Below are positions 1-6,998 of a DNA stretch of 7,002 nt, in pieces (position 1 is the first letter of the stretch; each line of letters opens with the position of its first letter). The notes beneath the pieces were generated by a model, which saw only the letters and a list, made by a program, of their open reading frames with translations, searched no databases and was not told the origin of the DNA. The stretch is from Chloroflexota bacterium. Its GTDB lineage: Bacteria > Chloroflexota > Dehalococcoidia > Lucifugimonadales > Lucifugimonadaceae. The stretch covers positions 1 through 7,002 of the forward strand of contig PBRL01000078.1 of assembly GCA_002725925.1 (NCBI GenBank), given 5' to 3'. A program made the translations under genes and the position numbers.

Positions 1-1
1 G

Positions 2-439
2 GGTGGAAGTGATTTTGATAAAGGTTCTGCCATTCAACAAACAACAGATGGTGGATATATCATTACAGGATGGACAAATTCTTTTGGAAATGGCAATGAT
101 GATGCTTGGTTAATTAAAGTTGAAAATCCATTAGTTGAAATAGACGAATCATTTATACCAAATGTCTTTGCTCTACATCAGAACTACCCCAACCCATTCA
201 ATCCATTCACAACCGTTCGCTACGACCTACCGGAAGATGCAATGGTAAATATTACCATCTACAATATGATAGGCAGACAGGTCAGAACACTTATCAGCAA
301 TCACCAGTCAGCAGGGTACAAATCAGTGCAATGGAATGCTACCAATGATGCTGGGTCCCCAGTTAGTGCCGGTATTTATTTGTACATGATACAGACGGGA
401 GAGTTCAGGCAAACCAAGAAGATGGTATTACTCAAATAG
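2..439 (+). CDS. C-terminal fragment of a secreted protein with T9SS (Por) sorting domain
   Basis: The frame is open from the left edge to the TAG at 437-439, so the gene begins outside the window and only its last ~145 residues are visible. The first ~40 visible residues contain TTDGGYIITGWTNSFGNGNDDAWLIKV (shown here as TTDGGYIITG, then NDDAWLIKV), which resembles the repeat unit of large secreted beta-propeller-like proteins of FCB bacteria. A linker follows, then a type IX secretion C-terminal domain: the opening NYPNPFNPFTTVRYDLP (about positions 182-234), the middle strand motif IYNMIGRQVRTL, then SAGIYLYMI and a basic end KKMVLLK. In known T9SS cargo this domain directs passage through the outer membrane and is then removed or used for surface attachment. 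The catalytic or binding role of the mature protein cannot be told from this fragment. Codon use is AT-richer than in the neighbouring genes. An ATG at 242 lies inside the sorting domain and is not a credible start. Confidence 0.85.
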   Translation, partial: GGSDFDKGSAIQQTTDGGYIITGWTNSFGNGNDDAWLIKVENPLVEIDESFIPNVFALHQNYPNPFNPFTTVRYDLPEDAMVNITIYNMIGRQVRTLISNHQSAGYKSVQWNATNDAGSPVSAGIYLYMIQTGEFRQTKKMVLLK

Positions 440-460
440 ATTTACCCTTTTCACAACATC

Positions 461-490
461 AAGCCCCGCTTTTAGCGGGGTTTTTTGTTT
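461..490 (+). terminator. Rho-independent terminator of the upstream secreted-protein gene
   Basis: A perfect 7-bp stem, CCCCGCT (464-470) and AGCGGGG (474-480), closes a TTT loop and is followed directly by six T and then GTTT. AA at 461-462 can extend the pairing into the T tract. It lies 24 bp after the stop codon of the T9SS protein and should isolate the next gene transcriptionally. Confidence 0.92.
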
Positions 491-675
491 GTGGGGATAG
501 GTATTATTCCATAAACATTATCACATATAATTGATATTATATTGTATATGCAAAACAGTGTATATGGAGCAGTTTGTTATATGTTTGAATATGATTAGAC
601 TTGGTCATAAATGAAACAGGTATCCGTTATATTGCCTTTTTTCATTGTTGATTTTCATCAGATAGCAGCATAACC
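491..675. other. AT-rich intergenic region, probable promoter region of the aminotransferase gene
   Basis: About 185 bp between the terminator and the aminotransferase start is clearly more AT-rich than the genes on either side. Because the terminator precedes it, the downstream gene needs a promoter here. A TATAAT hexamer is present at 526-531, but no good -35 box sits at the right distance. An 8-bp inverted repeat (ACATATAA 523-530, TTATATGT 577-584) and two copies of GTATATG are visible; in sequence this AT-rich they may be chance. No Shine-Dalgarno sequence is obvious before the ATG at 676, which is common in the Bacteroidetes side of the FCB group. I could not fix a promoter. Confidence 0.35.
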
Positions 676-2091
676 ATGCAGGGTATTTCACGCAGGGTAT
701 TTTTAAAATCAGCCGGGATACTGAGCTTTATGGTACTGCCCGGCGCAGGCCGCATCCAGGCCCGACCCTTTTTCCTGGATGAACCGCAGGACTACACCGG
801 CCGCATCTGTTACAATGAGAATCCCCTGGGTCCCTCTCCGCTAGCACTGCAGGCCCTGCGGGATGAAGCCGCTCTGGCTCATCGTTACCCGGACTGGCTG
901 AATAAGAATGTAGAATCAGCTGTAGCAGATCATCTGGGACTGGATGCCGAGCAGGTTTGTGTCGGCGCCGGGGCCACGGAAATGATCCAGAAGGTGGCCG
1001 ATGCTTTTGTTGGTCCCGGTGATGAAGTTATTCTGGCGCAACCGTCTTACAACCAAATCGCTACGGAGGCCATAGCCAATGGCGGGGCCGCGGTCTATGT
1101 CCCCGTGGATGAAAATCATATTATTGACCTGACAGCTATCCTGGCCGCCATTACCGATAATACAAAACTAATCTTTCTTGTAAATCCCAACAATCCTTTG
1201 GGAAAGTTCATTCATAAAGATGACATGGCTTCCTTTATGGATCAAATCCCGGAGGGGATCGCTGTGTGTGTTGACGAGGCTTACAACGAATATGTTGAGA
1301 ACGAAGATTATGAGAGCTCTATTCCTTATATCAGCGAGGGTTTTCCAGTCATCGTAGTCCGGACCTTCTCTAAAGTGTTTGGTCTGGCTGGGGCCAGGAT
1401 TGGATACACACTGGCGTCCGCAGACATCACGGAACAGATAGAGGATGTGCAGCTCCGTGCCACCGTGTCCCGTCCAGCCCATGCTGCCGCGATCTCAGCG
1501 CTGAACGATTCGGAACATGTAAATGCCACCCTGAACCTCAATGCTGCATCAAAAACTATGCTATATAACGGATTTACCAATCTAGGATTGGAGTATATAC
1601 CTTCTGAGACGAACTTTATGATGGTGGATTGCGGTGTGGAGGCAGAGCCGGTTGTAGAAGCACTTGCTGAACTGGGTTTCAATGTGCGAACCGGATGGGA
1701 TATGCCCCAGCATATCCGCGTATCCACGGGTCTGCTGGGAGAAATGGAAGGCTTCCTGGCTGCCCTGGGTACAGTCATGGGCACAACAAGTACCCCGCTG
1801 GGGACTCCCCCAGCTGCTCCCGGTATTAAAAGTGTATATCCAAATCCTTTCAATCATGAGTGCCGCATCCATATCACAACCCGGAGAACGGAAAAAGTGT
1901 CGCTGGTGATCTATGACGCCCAGGGGCGCAGGGTGCGCACCCTGGTAAATAAAAAACTGAATCCCGGTGCTCACAATTTTTCATGGGATGGCAAGAATAC
2001 CCTGGGCCAGGCTGTTGTTTCCGGGGTATATATGCTCAACATGATCCAGGGTGAATTTGCATCGACCCGCTCGATTCAATTATTAAAATAA
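676..2091 (+). CDS. Exported HisC-like PLP-dependent aminotransferase with Tat signal peptide and T9SS sorting domain
   Basis: A 471-residue class I/II (fold type I) aminotransferase, closest in style to histidinol-phosphate aminotransferase. Residues 5-11 read SRRVFLK, a twin-arginine motif, followed by a hydrophobic stretch (12-24) and a likely cleavage site after IQA (29). The catalytic domain spans about 38-367: NENPLGPSP (47-55), RYPD (70-73), NPNNPLG with N173, DEAY with D200 and Y203, Schiff-base lysine K233 in TFSKVFGLAGARIGY, phosphate-binding R241, and R348 in HIRVSTG as probable carboxylate-binding arginine. The spacings N173-D200 and K233-R241 equal those of E. coli HisC as I recall them (N157-D184, K214-R222), so the enzyme looks intact. 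A Pro/Thr-rich linker (369-385) leads to a sorting domain starting at YPNPFN (388-393) and ending SIQLLK. Tat export fits an enzyme that loads PLP in the cytoplasm. The ATG at 676 is required to include the twin arginines; the next Met (19) would remove them. The true substrate is unknown; HisC is only a family resemblance, and histidine biosynthesis is unlikely for an exported enzyme. It converges on the minus-strand peptidase operon with 21 bp between stops. Confidence 0.88.
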   Translation: MQGISRRVFLKSAGILSFMVLPGAGRIQARPFFLDEPQDYTGRICYNENPLGPSPLALQALRDEAALAHRYPDWLNKNVESAVADHLGLDAEQVCVGAGATEMIQKVADAFVGPGDEVILAQPSYNQIATEAIANGGAAVYVPVDENHIIDLTAILAAITDNTKLIFLVNPNNPLGKFIHKDDMASFMDQIPEGIAVCVDEAYNEYVENEDYESSIPYISEGFPVIVVRTFSKVFGLAGARIGYTLASADITEQIEDVQLRATVSRPAHAAAISALNDSEHVNATLNLNAASKTMLYNGFTNLGLEYIPSETNFMMVDCGVEAEPVVEALAELGFNVRTGWDMPQHIRVSTGLLGEMEGFLAALGTVMGTTSTPLGTPPAAPGIKSVYPNPFNHECRIHITTRRTEKVSLVIYDAQGRRVRTLVNKKLNPGAHNFSWDGKNTLGQAVVSGVYMLNMIQGEFASTRSIQLLK

Positions 2092-2099
2092 ACCGGGGA

Positions 2100-2123
2100 A
2101 ATATTTAATCTGCTATAAATATT
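2100..2123. repeat. AT-only inverted repeat at the convergent gene junction
   Basis: AATATTTA (2100-2107) and TAAATATT (2116-2123) form a perfect 8-bp inverted repeat around the stop codon of the minus-strand S9 peptidase, just past the end of the aminotransferase gene. Its position suits a bidirectional transcription end, but the stem has no G or C and no clear T tract follows on either strand, so it would be a weak terminator at best. Confidence 0.3.
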
Positions 2124-4323
2124 CCTGCCAGAACTCCAGCATTTTATTGTACAGGTGAATCTTTGCCGGATCATCAGCAATGCCGTGCTTGCGCATGGGA
2201 TAGAACATCATATCAAACATAATATTTTCTTTTACCAGTTCATCGATAAAGTGCCAGGAGTTTTGCGGATGGACATTATCGTCATAGGTGCCATGGACCA
2301 GCAGCAGGCGCCCGTGGAGGTTTTTCGCTGTTTTAACGAAGGATGTTTTTTCATAGCCCTCCGGGTTATCCTGGGGCCGCTTCATGGTGAATTCCGCCCA
2401 CTTGGTGTCGTAATAGTGCCAGTCGGTGACCGGTGCTACAGAGATGCCGGCCTTGAATTCCCGGGTGTTGGTCATGGAATTCAAGGTAAAGCTGCCGCCG
2501 CCGCTCCAGCCCCAGATGCCCACCCGGTTTGGATCCATGTAGGGCTGTGACTTCAGCCAGCGGATCCCATCCACAATATCAACAATTTCCCGGGGTCCGG
2601 AGGCCATTTTAAGGAGCCTGTTTTCCAGTTTTTTACTGATGGCGGTGGCGCTGCGATGATCAAACTTTACCACCAGATAACCCCTGTTCAGCAGCATATT
2701 ATCAAAGAAAAGAGATAACCCCTGCCAGCGGTCAAATACGGTGGGAGCGGAGGGGCCGCCGTAAATGTTAAAAATCAGGGGATATTTTTTCCCGGGGTTG
2801 AAATCTTTGGGCTTCAGGATCTGGGCCGGCATGGGAAAACCGTCTGTTGTGGGAATCGTGAATAGTTCTGGTGTCTGCAGTTGAAGTTCTTCCAACAGTT
2901 CCGGGCGCGGCTCTGCGATCACGGTTAATCGTTCCCCGTCCCTGCTGTAAAGTGCGAGCGCCGGCAGGGTGTTAATATTGGAATAAGTGTCAAAGTAATA
3001 TTTTCCATCAGGGCTGAAGCTGACCTTATGCACACCCTCTTCCCGGGTAATGCGCTGCAGCCCGCTGCCGTCAAGGCCGATACGGTACAGGTGGCGTTCA
3101 ATGGAAGATTTTTCCAAAGAAGTAAAATACACCTGACTATGCTCTTCATCGATATTAACCACCGATTGCCGGAGCCAGAAAGGGCCTCCCGACGACCGCA
3201 GCGCCCAGGACCCCTTGGTGACCTGGCCTACCAGGCTGCCATCCTCATTGAATTGATACAGGTGAGCATAGCCGTCCCGCTCGGACTGCCACAGGAAATT
3301 ACCAGACTCCAGGAAATAGAGATCATCATTAATGTTGACCCAGCCTGTATCGGTTTCGGTTAAGACTTTGCCGAGGTTTTTCCCGGTATTCCTGTCTATG
3401 TAAAACAGGTTTAACTCGGTCTGGGCCCGGTTCATGGTCTGTACACTGAACCATTGGTTATCCTGGTGCCATTTTACGCGGCAGATATACTCATAAGGTT
3501 CCAATTTGATCCATTTGATTTGGGGGCTGTCGATTTCCATAAGGCCCACTTTTACAACTGGATTGTCTGTCCCCGCCTTGGGGTAGCGCTGGGTGATCAG
3601 CCGCGGTACTACGGGTTTGAAATCCACATAATGCATCTTGGTTACCGCTGATTCATCCGTCTGCAAAAATACCAGCGCCCTGGAATCTTCCGACCACCAG
3701 TAGCCAATGTCCCGGCGGCCAAAGATCTCTTCCCAGTATACCCAGGAAACTGTGCCGTTCAGGATTGTATCCGATCCGTCGCTGGTCAGCCGTTTTTCCC
3801 GGTTCGCTGCCAGGTCGTGGATGTAAAGATCATTTTCCCTGACAAAAGCCAGCCTGGAACCGTCCGGGGAAAAACGGGGCGCTTTTTCAGCTGTTTCTGT
3901 CTGGGTTACCCGCCTGAACTCCGATGCCGCCAGGTCCAGGAGAAATATATCTTTCTTGTACAGGTATACAGCATAATTCCCATAAGGGTCAAAGGAGAGC
4001 GGCCACTCCAGGTATTCAGTAGAATCTTCTTTTCCGAGGTATTCCTGCAGGCTGGCTACTGCTTTTTCCCGGTCCACCGCCGGGCCAAGCTCAGACTGTG
4101 TTTGGGGGTCAAGCTTAAGAAAGGTTCTTTCTTTTTTCTCTAGACGAATATCAAACAGGATTGCTGTATTGTCCTCCAGCCACTGGTATTTATGTACGGC
4201 GGCTATGGCTTTTGCCGTATCAGAATAGATCCATTCAACGGTAATCCGGTTATCATCTGCGGAATCGCCGCAGGCACAGATAAACAGGAGCAGGGTCAGT
4301 AAGGATAATATCAGATAACGCAT
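2113..4323 (-). CDS. S9B family dipeptidyl peptidase IV-like lipoprotein
   Basis: A 736-residue protein of about the usual length for bacterial DPP-IV homologues. The N-terminus is a lipoprotein-type signal: a hydrophobic stretch (4-16), then ICAC with the candidate lipidated Cys at 18, though Cys at -2 is uncommon. Residues ~100-450 are the DPP-IV beta-propeller with recurring blade motifs (PRFSPDGSRLAF at 149-160, FSPDGKYYF at 436-444). SWVYWEEIF carries the double glutamate E198-E199, which in DPP-IV anchors the free N-terminus of the substrate and supports dipeptide release. The C-terminal alpha/beta hydrolase domain (~500-736) has YGGP with oxyanion-type Y521, nucleophile S607 in GWSGGG, D681 in HGTYDDNVH and H713 in RKHGIADD, so the triad is complete. 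The family cleaves X-Pro or X-Ala dipeptides from peptide N-termini; anchoring in the periplasm or outer membrane is inferred. The ATG lies 11 bp after the TAG of the upstream DUF885 gene with no clear ribosome binding site, which suggests co-transcription and coupled translation. GWSGGG replaces the more usual GWSYGG. Confidence 0.93.
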   Translation of the reverse strand: MRYLILSLLTLLLFICACGDSADDNRITVEWIYSDTAKAIAAVHKYQWLEDNTAILFDIRLEKKERTFLKLDPQTQSELGPAVDREKAVASLQEYLGKEDSTEYLEWPLSFDPYGNYAVYLYKKDIFLLDLAASEFRRVTQTETAEKAPRFSPDGSRLAFVRENDLYIHDLAANREKRLTSDGSDTILNGTVSWVYWEEIFGRRDIGYWWSEDSRALVFLQTDESAVTKMHYVDFKPVVPRLITQRYPKAGTDNPVVKVGLMEIDSPQIKWIKLEPYEYICRVKWHQDNQWFSVQTMNRAQTELNLFYIDRNTGKNLGKVLTETDTGWVNINDDLYFLESGNFLWQSERDGYAHLYQFNEDGSLVGQVTKGSWALRSSGGPFWLRQSVVNIDEEHSQVYFTSLEKSSIERHLYRIGLDGSGLQRITREEGVHKVSFSPDGKYYFDTYSNINTLPALALYSRDGERLTVIAEPRPELLEELQLQTPELFTIPTTDGFPMPAQILKPKDFNPGKKYPLIFNIYGGPSAPTVFDRWQGLSLFFDNMLLNRGYLVVKFDHRSATAISKKLENRLLKMASGPREIVDIVDGIRWLKSQPYMDPNRVGIWGWSGGGSFTLNSMTNTREFKAGISVAPVTDWHYYDTKWAEFTMKRPQDNPEGYEKTSFVKTAKNLHGRLLLVHGTYDDNVHPQNSWHFIDELVKENIMFDMMFYPMRKHGIADDPAKIHLYNKMLEFWQEYL

Positions 4324-4334
4324 GGCTAATCGTT

Positions 4335-5990
4335 CTATTGTAGTGTTTTCAAGCCATCGTTATTTCCTGTCATTTCCCAGCGCACCAGTTCTACAGGGAT
4401 ATTTCCGGCATCATTAAAGATCTGGAAAAATTCTTTCATCACAAATGGCTTCCCTTTTTCTTCCAGCTGTTCTGACCATTCCGTAAGGAGTCTCTCAATC
4501 AAATATTTCCCGGTGATATAACAGGTGCCGTACCCGGGCTGGCGCAGGTACAGGTGCTGTTCAAACTGCAGTAAATGGGGCTCCCGCTTCATCCAGCCCC
4601 GGGGAGTCCATTTTACATGCACCTGGCCTGCTTCCGCCATGGTCATTTCATTGGCGTGGGCGTAGAGGGACCCCAGCCCGCGGGCGGCACGCTGGGCGAT
4701 CATGATCCAGACAATTTCCCTGGATCGGGGGCTGTCCTCATAAAGTCCGGCGTGCATGAACATTTCTTCCACACCGGTGGCAATGCCCTCATTCTTGGAG
4801 TCAAAAATATTGTATAGCAGCGGCCCTCGCCGGATGGGACTTTCGTGGGGTTCGTCCCGTATCTGGGCCAGGTCGAACCAGTGGATAAAATGGCAGTAAA
4901 GGGGTACAGGGTCATAGTGCATGCCGATCAAAAAGAAATTGCGCTTATCCTCGGGAACGAATTCCCCCATGTGCTCCCGCAGTGCCGGTTCCATGTTGGG
5001 TTTGATGGGCATGATTTCTTTTTCTTTTAGGAAATTCATAAAGCGCTGCACACCGTTCTCCGTGAGCCGGGCAAATTCTTCCGGTGTATTGGCAGCTTTC
5101 ATAGGCGGCAGGTCCCGGTTGCGGTGTTCCTCCAGCTTTAAGGAAGACCAGGCCCGATCCAGTTCCCGCTGCAAAAGCTGCACCTCTTCCTCCCAGGTCA
5201 GGGGCAGAAGGTGAACATTCTGCTGGTACCAGGTATAGTTCTCTTTCCCGATCCCCGAGGGGCCGGTTTTATCCGAAGCCTGCTTTTCCAGCCAGCCAAT
5301 GAAATCTACTGTGGCTTTTTGTGCATCCTTTAATGCGGCGGTGAGTTCCGGCTGGGGATTAAAACTCATAATATTTTCGGCGATCTGGTCCAGGTCCCTG
5401 GTTTGTCCTTTAATATTTTCAATGCCGGCGATCCACAGGTCACGGGCGTTGCCGGTGAGGTTTTCCCGGGCCTGCTCAAGCAGCGGCGGGATAACCTTCA
5501 GGTCTTTGGATAAGCGGTTTTCCTCATCTCTGCTGATAGGAAACTGATAAGTCCAGAACTCCAGTGTGCCATGATTGGTGGGGCCTTCGTGGGCCGGGAC
5601 ATCGCTTTGATCCATCCAGACTGTCTGGTAATAGGCGGGATCCCGCACCCAGGGCTTAAGGACTCGATAGTTAAAGTCATAGCCGTTCATTTCCGCCCGT
5701 ACGATATGCCAGTCCACTTGGCAGGAGGTGGACCAGTCACCAATCTTGATCTTGTTCAGACGCTTTTCCAGTCCCTGGAAAATCTGGTGATCCTTTGCGA
5801 AACGTTCGGGAGTATAATCCGGTGCGCCGTTCAATAAAGGCGGATCTTCGAACTCACGCCAGTCGCTGAATAACTGGACCAGTTCCTGGTAGCCGGCAGG
5901 GGGAGCGGGATTCTGCTGTGCCTGCATGGAAGCGCTGCCCAGGATCATAGTGAAACAGATTGCACCGGCTGTATATGGTGTAGCTGCCAT
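4335..5990 (-). CDS. Secreted DUF885-family protein with degenerate metal-binding motif
   Basis: A 551-residue protein I assign to DUF885 (PF05960), a family related to zinc metallopeptidases. Support comes mainly from the C-terminal half: a helical region, PHESPIRRG (381-389), [16 protein letters not shown] (400-415), and [20 protein letters not shown] (482-501), which matches the family's conserved 'PGqalsYkiG' segment. Most members, as I recall them, carry HExxPGH and EGWaxYxE; here H382-E383 and E401 are retained but the second His position holds Arg (387/388) and EGW reads EGI. Zinc binding and peptidase activity are therefore doubtful. The N-terminus is a Sec-type signal peptide with likely cleavage after MQA (24), although its n-region has no Lys or Arg. 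The ATG at 5990 is the only ATG/GTG/TTG start after the upstream in-frame stop and has a good AAGGAG at 5999-6004 with 8 nt spacing. It is the first gene of an apparent operon with the DPP-IV-like peptidase 11 bp downstream. Function in detail is unknown. Confidence 0.8.
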   Translation of the reverse strand: MAATPYTAGAICFTMILGSASMQAQQNPAPPAGYQELVQLFSDWREFEDPPLLNGAPDYTPERFAKDHQIFQGLEKRLNKIKIGDWSTSCQVDWHIVRAEMNGYDFNYRVLKPWVRDPAYYQTVWMDQSDVPAHEGPTNHGTLEFWTYQFPISRDEENRLSKDLKVIPPLLEQARENLTGNARDLWIAGIENIKGQTRDLDQIAENIMSFNPQPELTAALKDAQKATVDFIGWLEKQASDKTGPSGIGKENYTWYQQNVHLLPLTWEEEVQLLQRELDRAWSSLKLEEHRNRDLPPMKAANTPEEFARLTENGVQRFMNFLKEKEIMPIKPNMEPALREHMGEFVPEDKRNFFLIGMHYDPVPLYCHFIHWFDLAQIRDEPHESPIRRGPLLYNIFDSKNEGIATGVEEMFMHAGLYEDSPRSREIVWIMIAQRAARGLGSLYAHANEMTMAEAGQVHVKWTPRGWMKREPHLLQFEQHLYLRQPGYGTCYITGKYLIERLLTEWSEQLEEKGKPFVMKEFFQIFNDAGNIPVELVRWEMTGNNDGLKTLQ

Positions 5991-5998
5991 GGTACCCT

Positions 5999-6004
5999 CT
6001 CCTT
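5999..6004 (-). promoter_or_regulatory. Shine-Dalgarno sequence of the DUF885 gene
   Basis: Read on the minus strand, AAGGAG lies 8 nt before the ATG at 5990. It is the only strong ribosome binding site before a protein gene in this window and settles the start, since the upstream in-frame stretch contains no ATG, GTG or TTG. Confidence 0.75.
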
Positions 6005-6214
6005 GTTGCTGTTTGATTTCATTTACCTGCTTGAGTCTGTCTCCGGTTCGAGGAAAACATGGGTGAAATTAGTATATCCGGGTTAATAAAGTTCAAAAAC
6101 TATTTCCACCAGCCACAGTCATACCCGGATTGCCCATCCCATCTTTATAGTATTTTTACACTCCCCAGACGGCGGTAGATTTCAGATATGATTTACTGCC
6201 GGACACACTGAAAA
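6005..6214. other. Divergent intergenic region between the DUF885-DPP operon and yggT
   Basis: About 210 bp separate two divergently transcribed units, so promoters for both should lie here. On the minus strand, TTGAAC (6089-6094) precedes TATACT, but with a spacer of only about 14 bp, so it is a weak candidate. ATCCGGG (6076-6082) and CCCGGAT (6124-6130) form a 7-bp inverted repeat about 40 bp apart, which could be an operator pair or chance. I see no coding region or RNA gene. Confidence 0.3.
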
Positions 6215-6472
6215 ATGAATTTCCTGCTTGACAGGCTGATCCATACCGCTTTTGATATTATCCAGTTTTTGATCATTATCCGTGTGATCCTGAGCTGGGT
6301 GCCCCACGATCCCTACAGCCAGTGGGTGCGCCTGTTGAACGATGCTACTGAACCGGTCCTGAAGCCTGTCCGGCAGGCGGTCCCGATTACGTCCATGGGC
6401 GTGGATTTTTCTCCCATTGTGGCTTTCATCCTGCTGGGTTTCTTAAAGAAAGTACTCCTTGCGGTGATTTGA
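6215..6472 (+). CDS. YggT family integral membrane protein
   Basis: An 85-residue protein with the form of a single YggT (PF02325) repeat unit. A first hydrophobic segment (about 9-28) ends in the conserved RVILSWVP (23-30). The loop carries a P-x-L-K-P-V-R pattern (47-53), and the second segment (about 62-82) opens with the family motif DFSPIVAFILL (64-74). Members are small inner-membrane proteins linked in other organisms to cell-division or septum proteins, osmotic tolerance, or, in plastids, nucleoid and complex assembly; no biochemical activity is established. The length matches the one-repeat form found in Gram-positives and cyanobacteria, rather than the two-repeat form of E. coli. 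The ATG at 6215 gives a full domain; no strong Shine-Dalgarno is visible. It stands alone here, without the proC, yggS or divIVA neighbours often seen, and diverges from the DUF885 operon. Confidence 0.88.
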   Translation: MNFLLDRLIHTAFDIIQFLIIIRVILSWVPHDPYSQWVRLLNDATEPVLKPVRQAVPITSMGVDFSPIVAFILLGFLKKVLLAVI

Positions 6473-6559
6473 TATGGTTCCGATCCAGCCCCTTTCTGTG
6501 AAACCAATCATACTATTTAAGATTTAATCCCGGACTTACATTGCAAATTTCACTTAGAT

Positions 6560-6588
6560 TTTCCAGTTCAATTTTCAACGAATATAAA
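6560..6588 (+). promoter_or_regulatory. Candidate sigma-70-type promoter of the tRNA-Ala gene
   Basis: TTTCCA (6560-6565), a 17-bp spacer and TATAAA (6583-6588) lie 31 bp upstream of the mature tRNA, which would leave a 5' leader of roughly 25 nt for RNase P. The -35 box matches consensus at four of six bases and the -10 at five of six. The region is AT-rich, so a chance match is possible. Confidence 0.38.
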
Positions 6589-6619
6589 AAATAGTTCTTT
6601 TCCATTTGCTTTTATTATT

Positions 6620-6692
6620 GGGGCCGTAGCTCAGTTGGGAGAGCGCAGCGTTCGCAATGCTGAGGTCAGGAGTTCGATCCTCCTCGGCTCCA
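6620..6692 (+). tRNA. tRNA-Ala (anticodon CGC)
   Basis: The full cloverleaf can be folded by hand. The acceptor stem GGGGCCG (6620-6626) pairs with CGGCTCC (6685-6691) and includes the G3:U70 wobble that is the main identity element for alanyl-tRNA synthetase. The D arm is GCTC (6629-6632) with GAGC (6641-6644). The anticodon arm is CAGCG/TGCTG with loop TTCGCAA and anticodon CGC at 6653-6655, reading GCG codons. The T arm is AGGAG-TTCGATC-CTCCT. The discriminator is A at 6692. The 3' CCA is not encoded, so it must be added by the nucleotidyltransferase. A terminator follows 28 bp later, indicating a single-gene transcript. Confidence 0.97.
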
Positions 6693-6720
6693 CTCAAATA
6701 AATACCATTTTTCTCTGTCG

Positions 6721-6754
6721 AGAAGCCCCGTTTAGCGATGGGGCTTCTTCTTTT
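6721..6754 (+). terminator. Rho-independent terminator of tRNA-Ala
   Basis: AGAAGCCCC (6721-6729) and GGGGCTTCT (6740-6748) form a perfect 9-bp stem with a 10-nt loop, followed by a T-rich run (TCTTTT). It lies just downstream of the tRNA and has no other gene to serve. Confidence 0.88.
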
Positions 6755-6822
6755 ATATCTACTTACCATTATAATATTGGCTTTATCAAGAATATTCATA
6801 CATATTCATATATATATGTAAA

Positions 6823-6846
6823 TGGGGACACAAAAAGTGGGGACAC
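6823..6846 (+). repeat. Tandem direct repeat TGGGGACAC
   Basis: TGGGGACAC occurs at 6823-6831 and again at 6838-6846, a 15-bp period with AAAAAG between. From memory, GGGGACA-type motifs commonly flank IS200-like, REP-associated tyrosine transposase (Y1/RAYT) genes in environmental genomes; that association is recalled, not tested here, and no transposase is inside the window. Confidence 0.6.
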
Positions 6847-6886
6847 ACCAGCTACAAAACTTTAACTGGTTAAATGAACTGGTGTG
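6844..6886. repeat. Nested inverted repeat (CACACCAG/CTGGTGTG enclosing TTTAAC/GTTAAA)
   Basis: An outer perfect 8-bp inverted repeat, CACACCAG (6844-6851) and CTGGTGTG (6879-6886), encloses an inner 6-bp palindrome, TTTAAC (6861-6866) and GTTAAA (6869-6874). The outer left arm overlaps the end of the second TGGGGACAC copy. A run of A follows the right arm, so it is not a plus-strand intrinsic terminator. A transposon end, extragenic palindrome or protein-binding site are all possible. Confidence 0.6.
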
Positions 6887-6974
6887 CAAAAAAAACCTTA
6901 AAATTCTACCAACGTGCACATCAATTCAAAAATCTCAACCTGCTTTTCCTAACCCAGAAGAGACATACCCGGGG

Positions 6975-6998
6975 GTGGGGTCAACTAATAAACCCCAC
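6975..6998. repeat. Short hairpin GTGGGG/CCCCAC at the right edge
   Basis: GTGGGG (6975-6980) and CCCCAC (6993-6998) form a perfect 6-bp GC-rich stem with a 12-nt AT-rich loop, just before the window ends. The GTGGGG arm echoes the GTGGGGACAC unit ~135 bp upstream. No T tract follows inside the window. Confidence 0.45.

Noticed and set aside
242..439. A separate 65-residue protein starting at the ATG at 242
   Set aside because: The frame is open upstream to position 2 and the ATG falls inside the T9SS sorting domain.
523..584. 8-bp inverted repeat ACATATAA/TTATATGT as an operator
   Set aside because: The region is so AT-rich that such a repeat 46 bp apart is likely by chance; mentioned only in the intergenic entry.
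916..1974. Minus-strand open frames of 67-175 codons within the aminotransferase gene
   Set aside because: The plus-strand gene has a complete active-site motif set with correct spacing; the antisense frames show no domain or start signal.
2155..5837. Numerous plus-strand open frames of 60-130 codons opposite the peptidase operon
   Set aside because: They overlap two long, well-recognised minus-strand genes, have no recognisable domains and follow the composition of the opposite strand.
6575..6865. Open frames on both strands across the tRNA, including a minus-strand one reading EDRTPDLSIANAALSQLSYGP
   Set aside because: They are translations of the tRNA gene and its flanks; this antisense-tRNA peptide is a familiar mis-annotated hypothetical protein.
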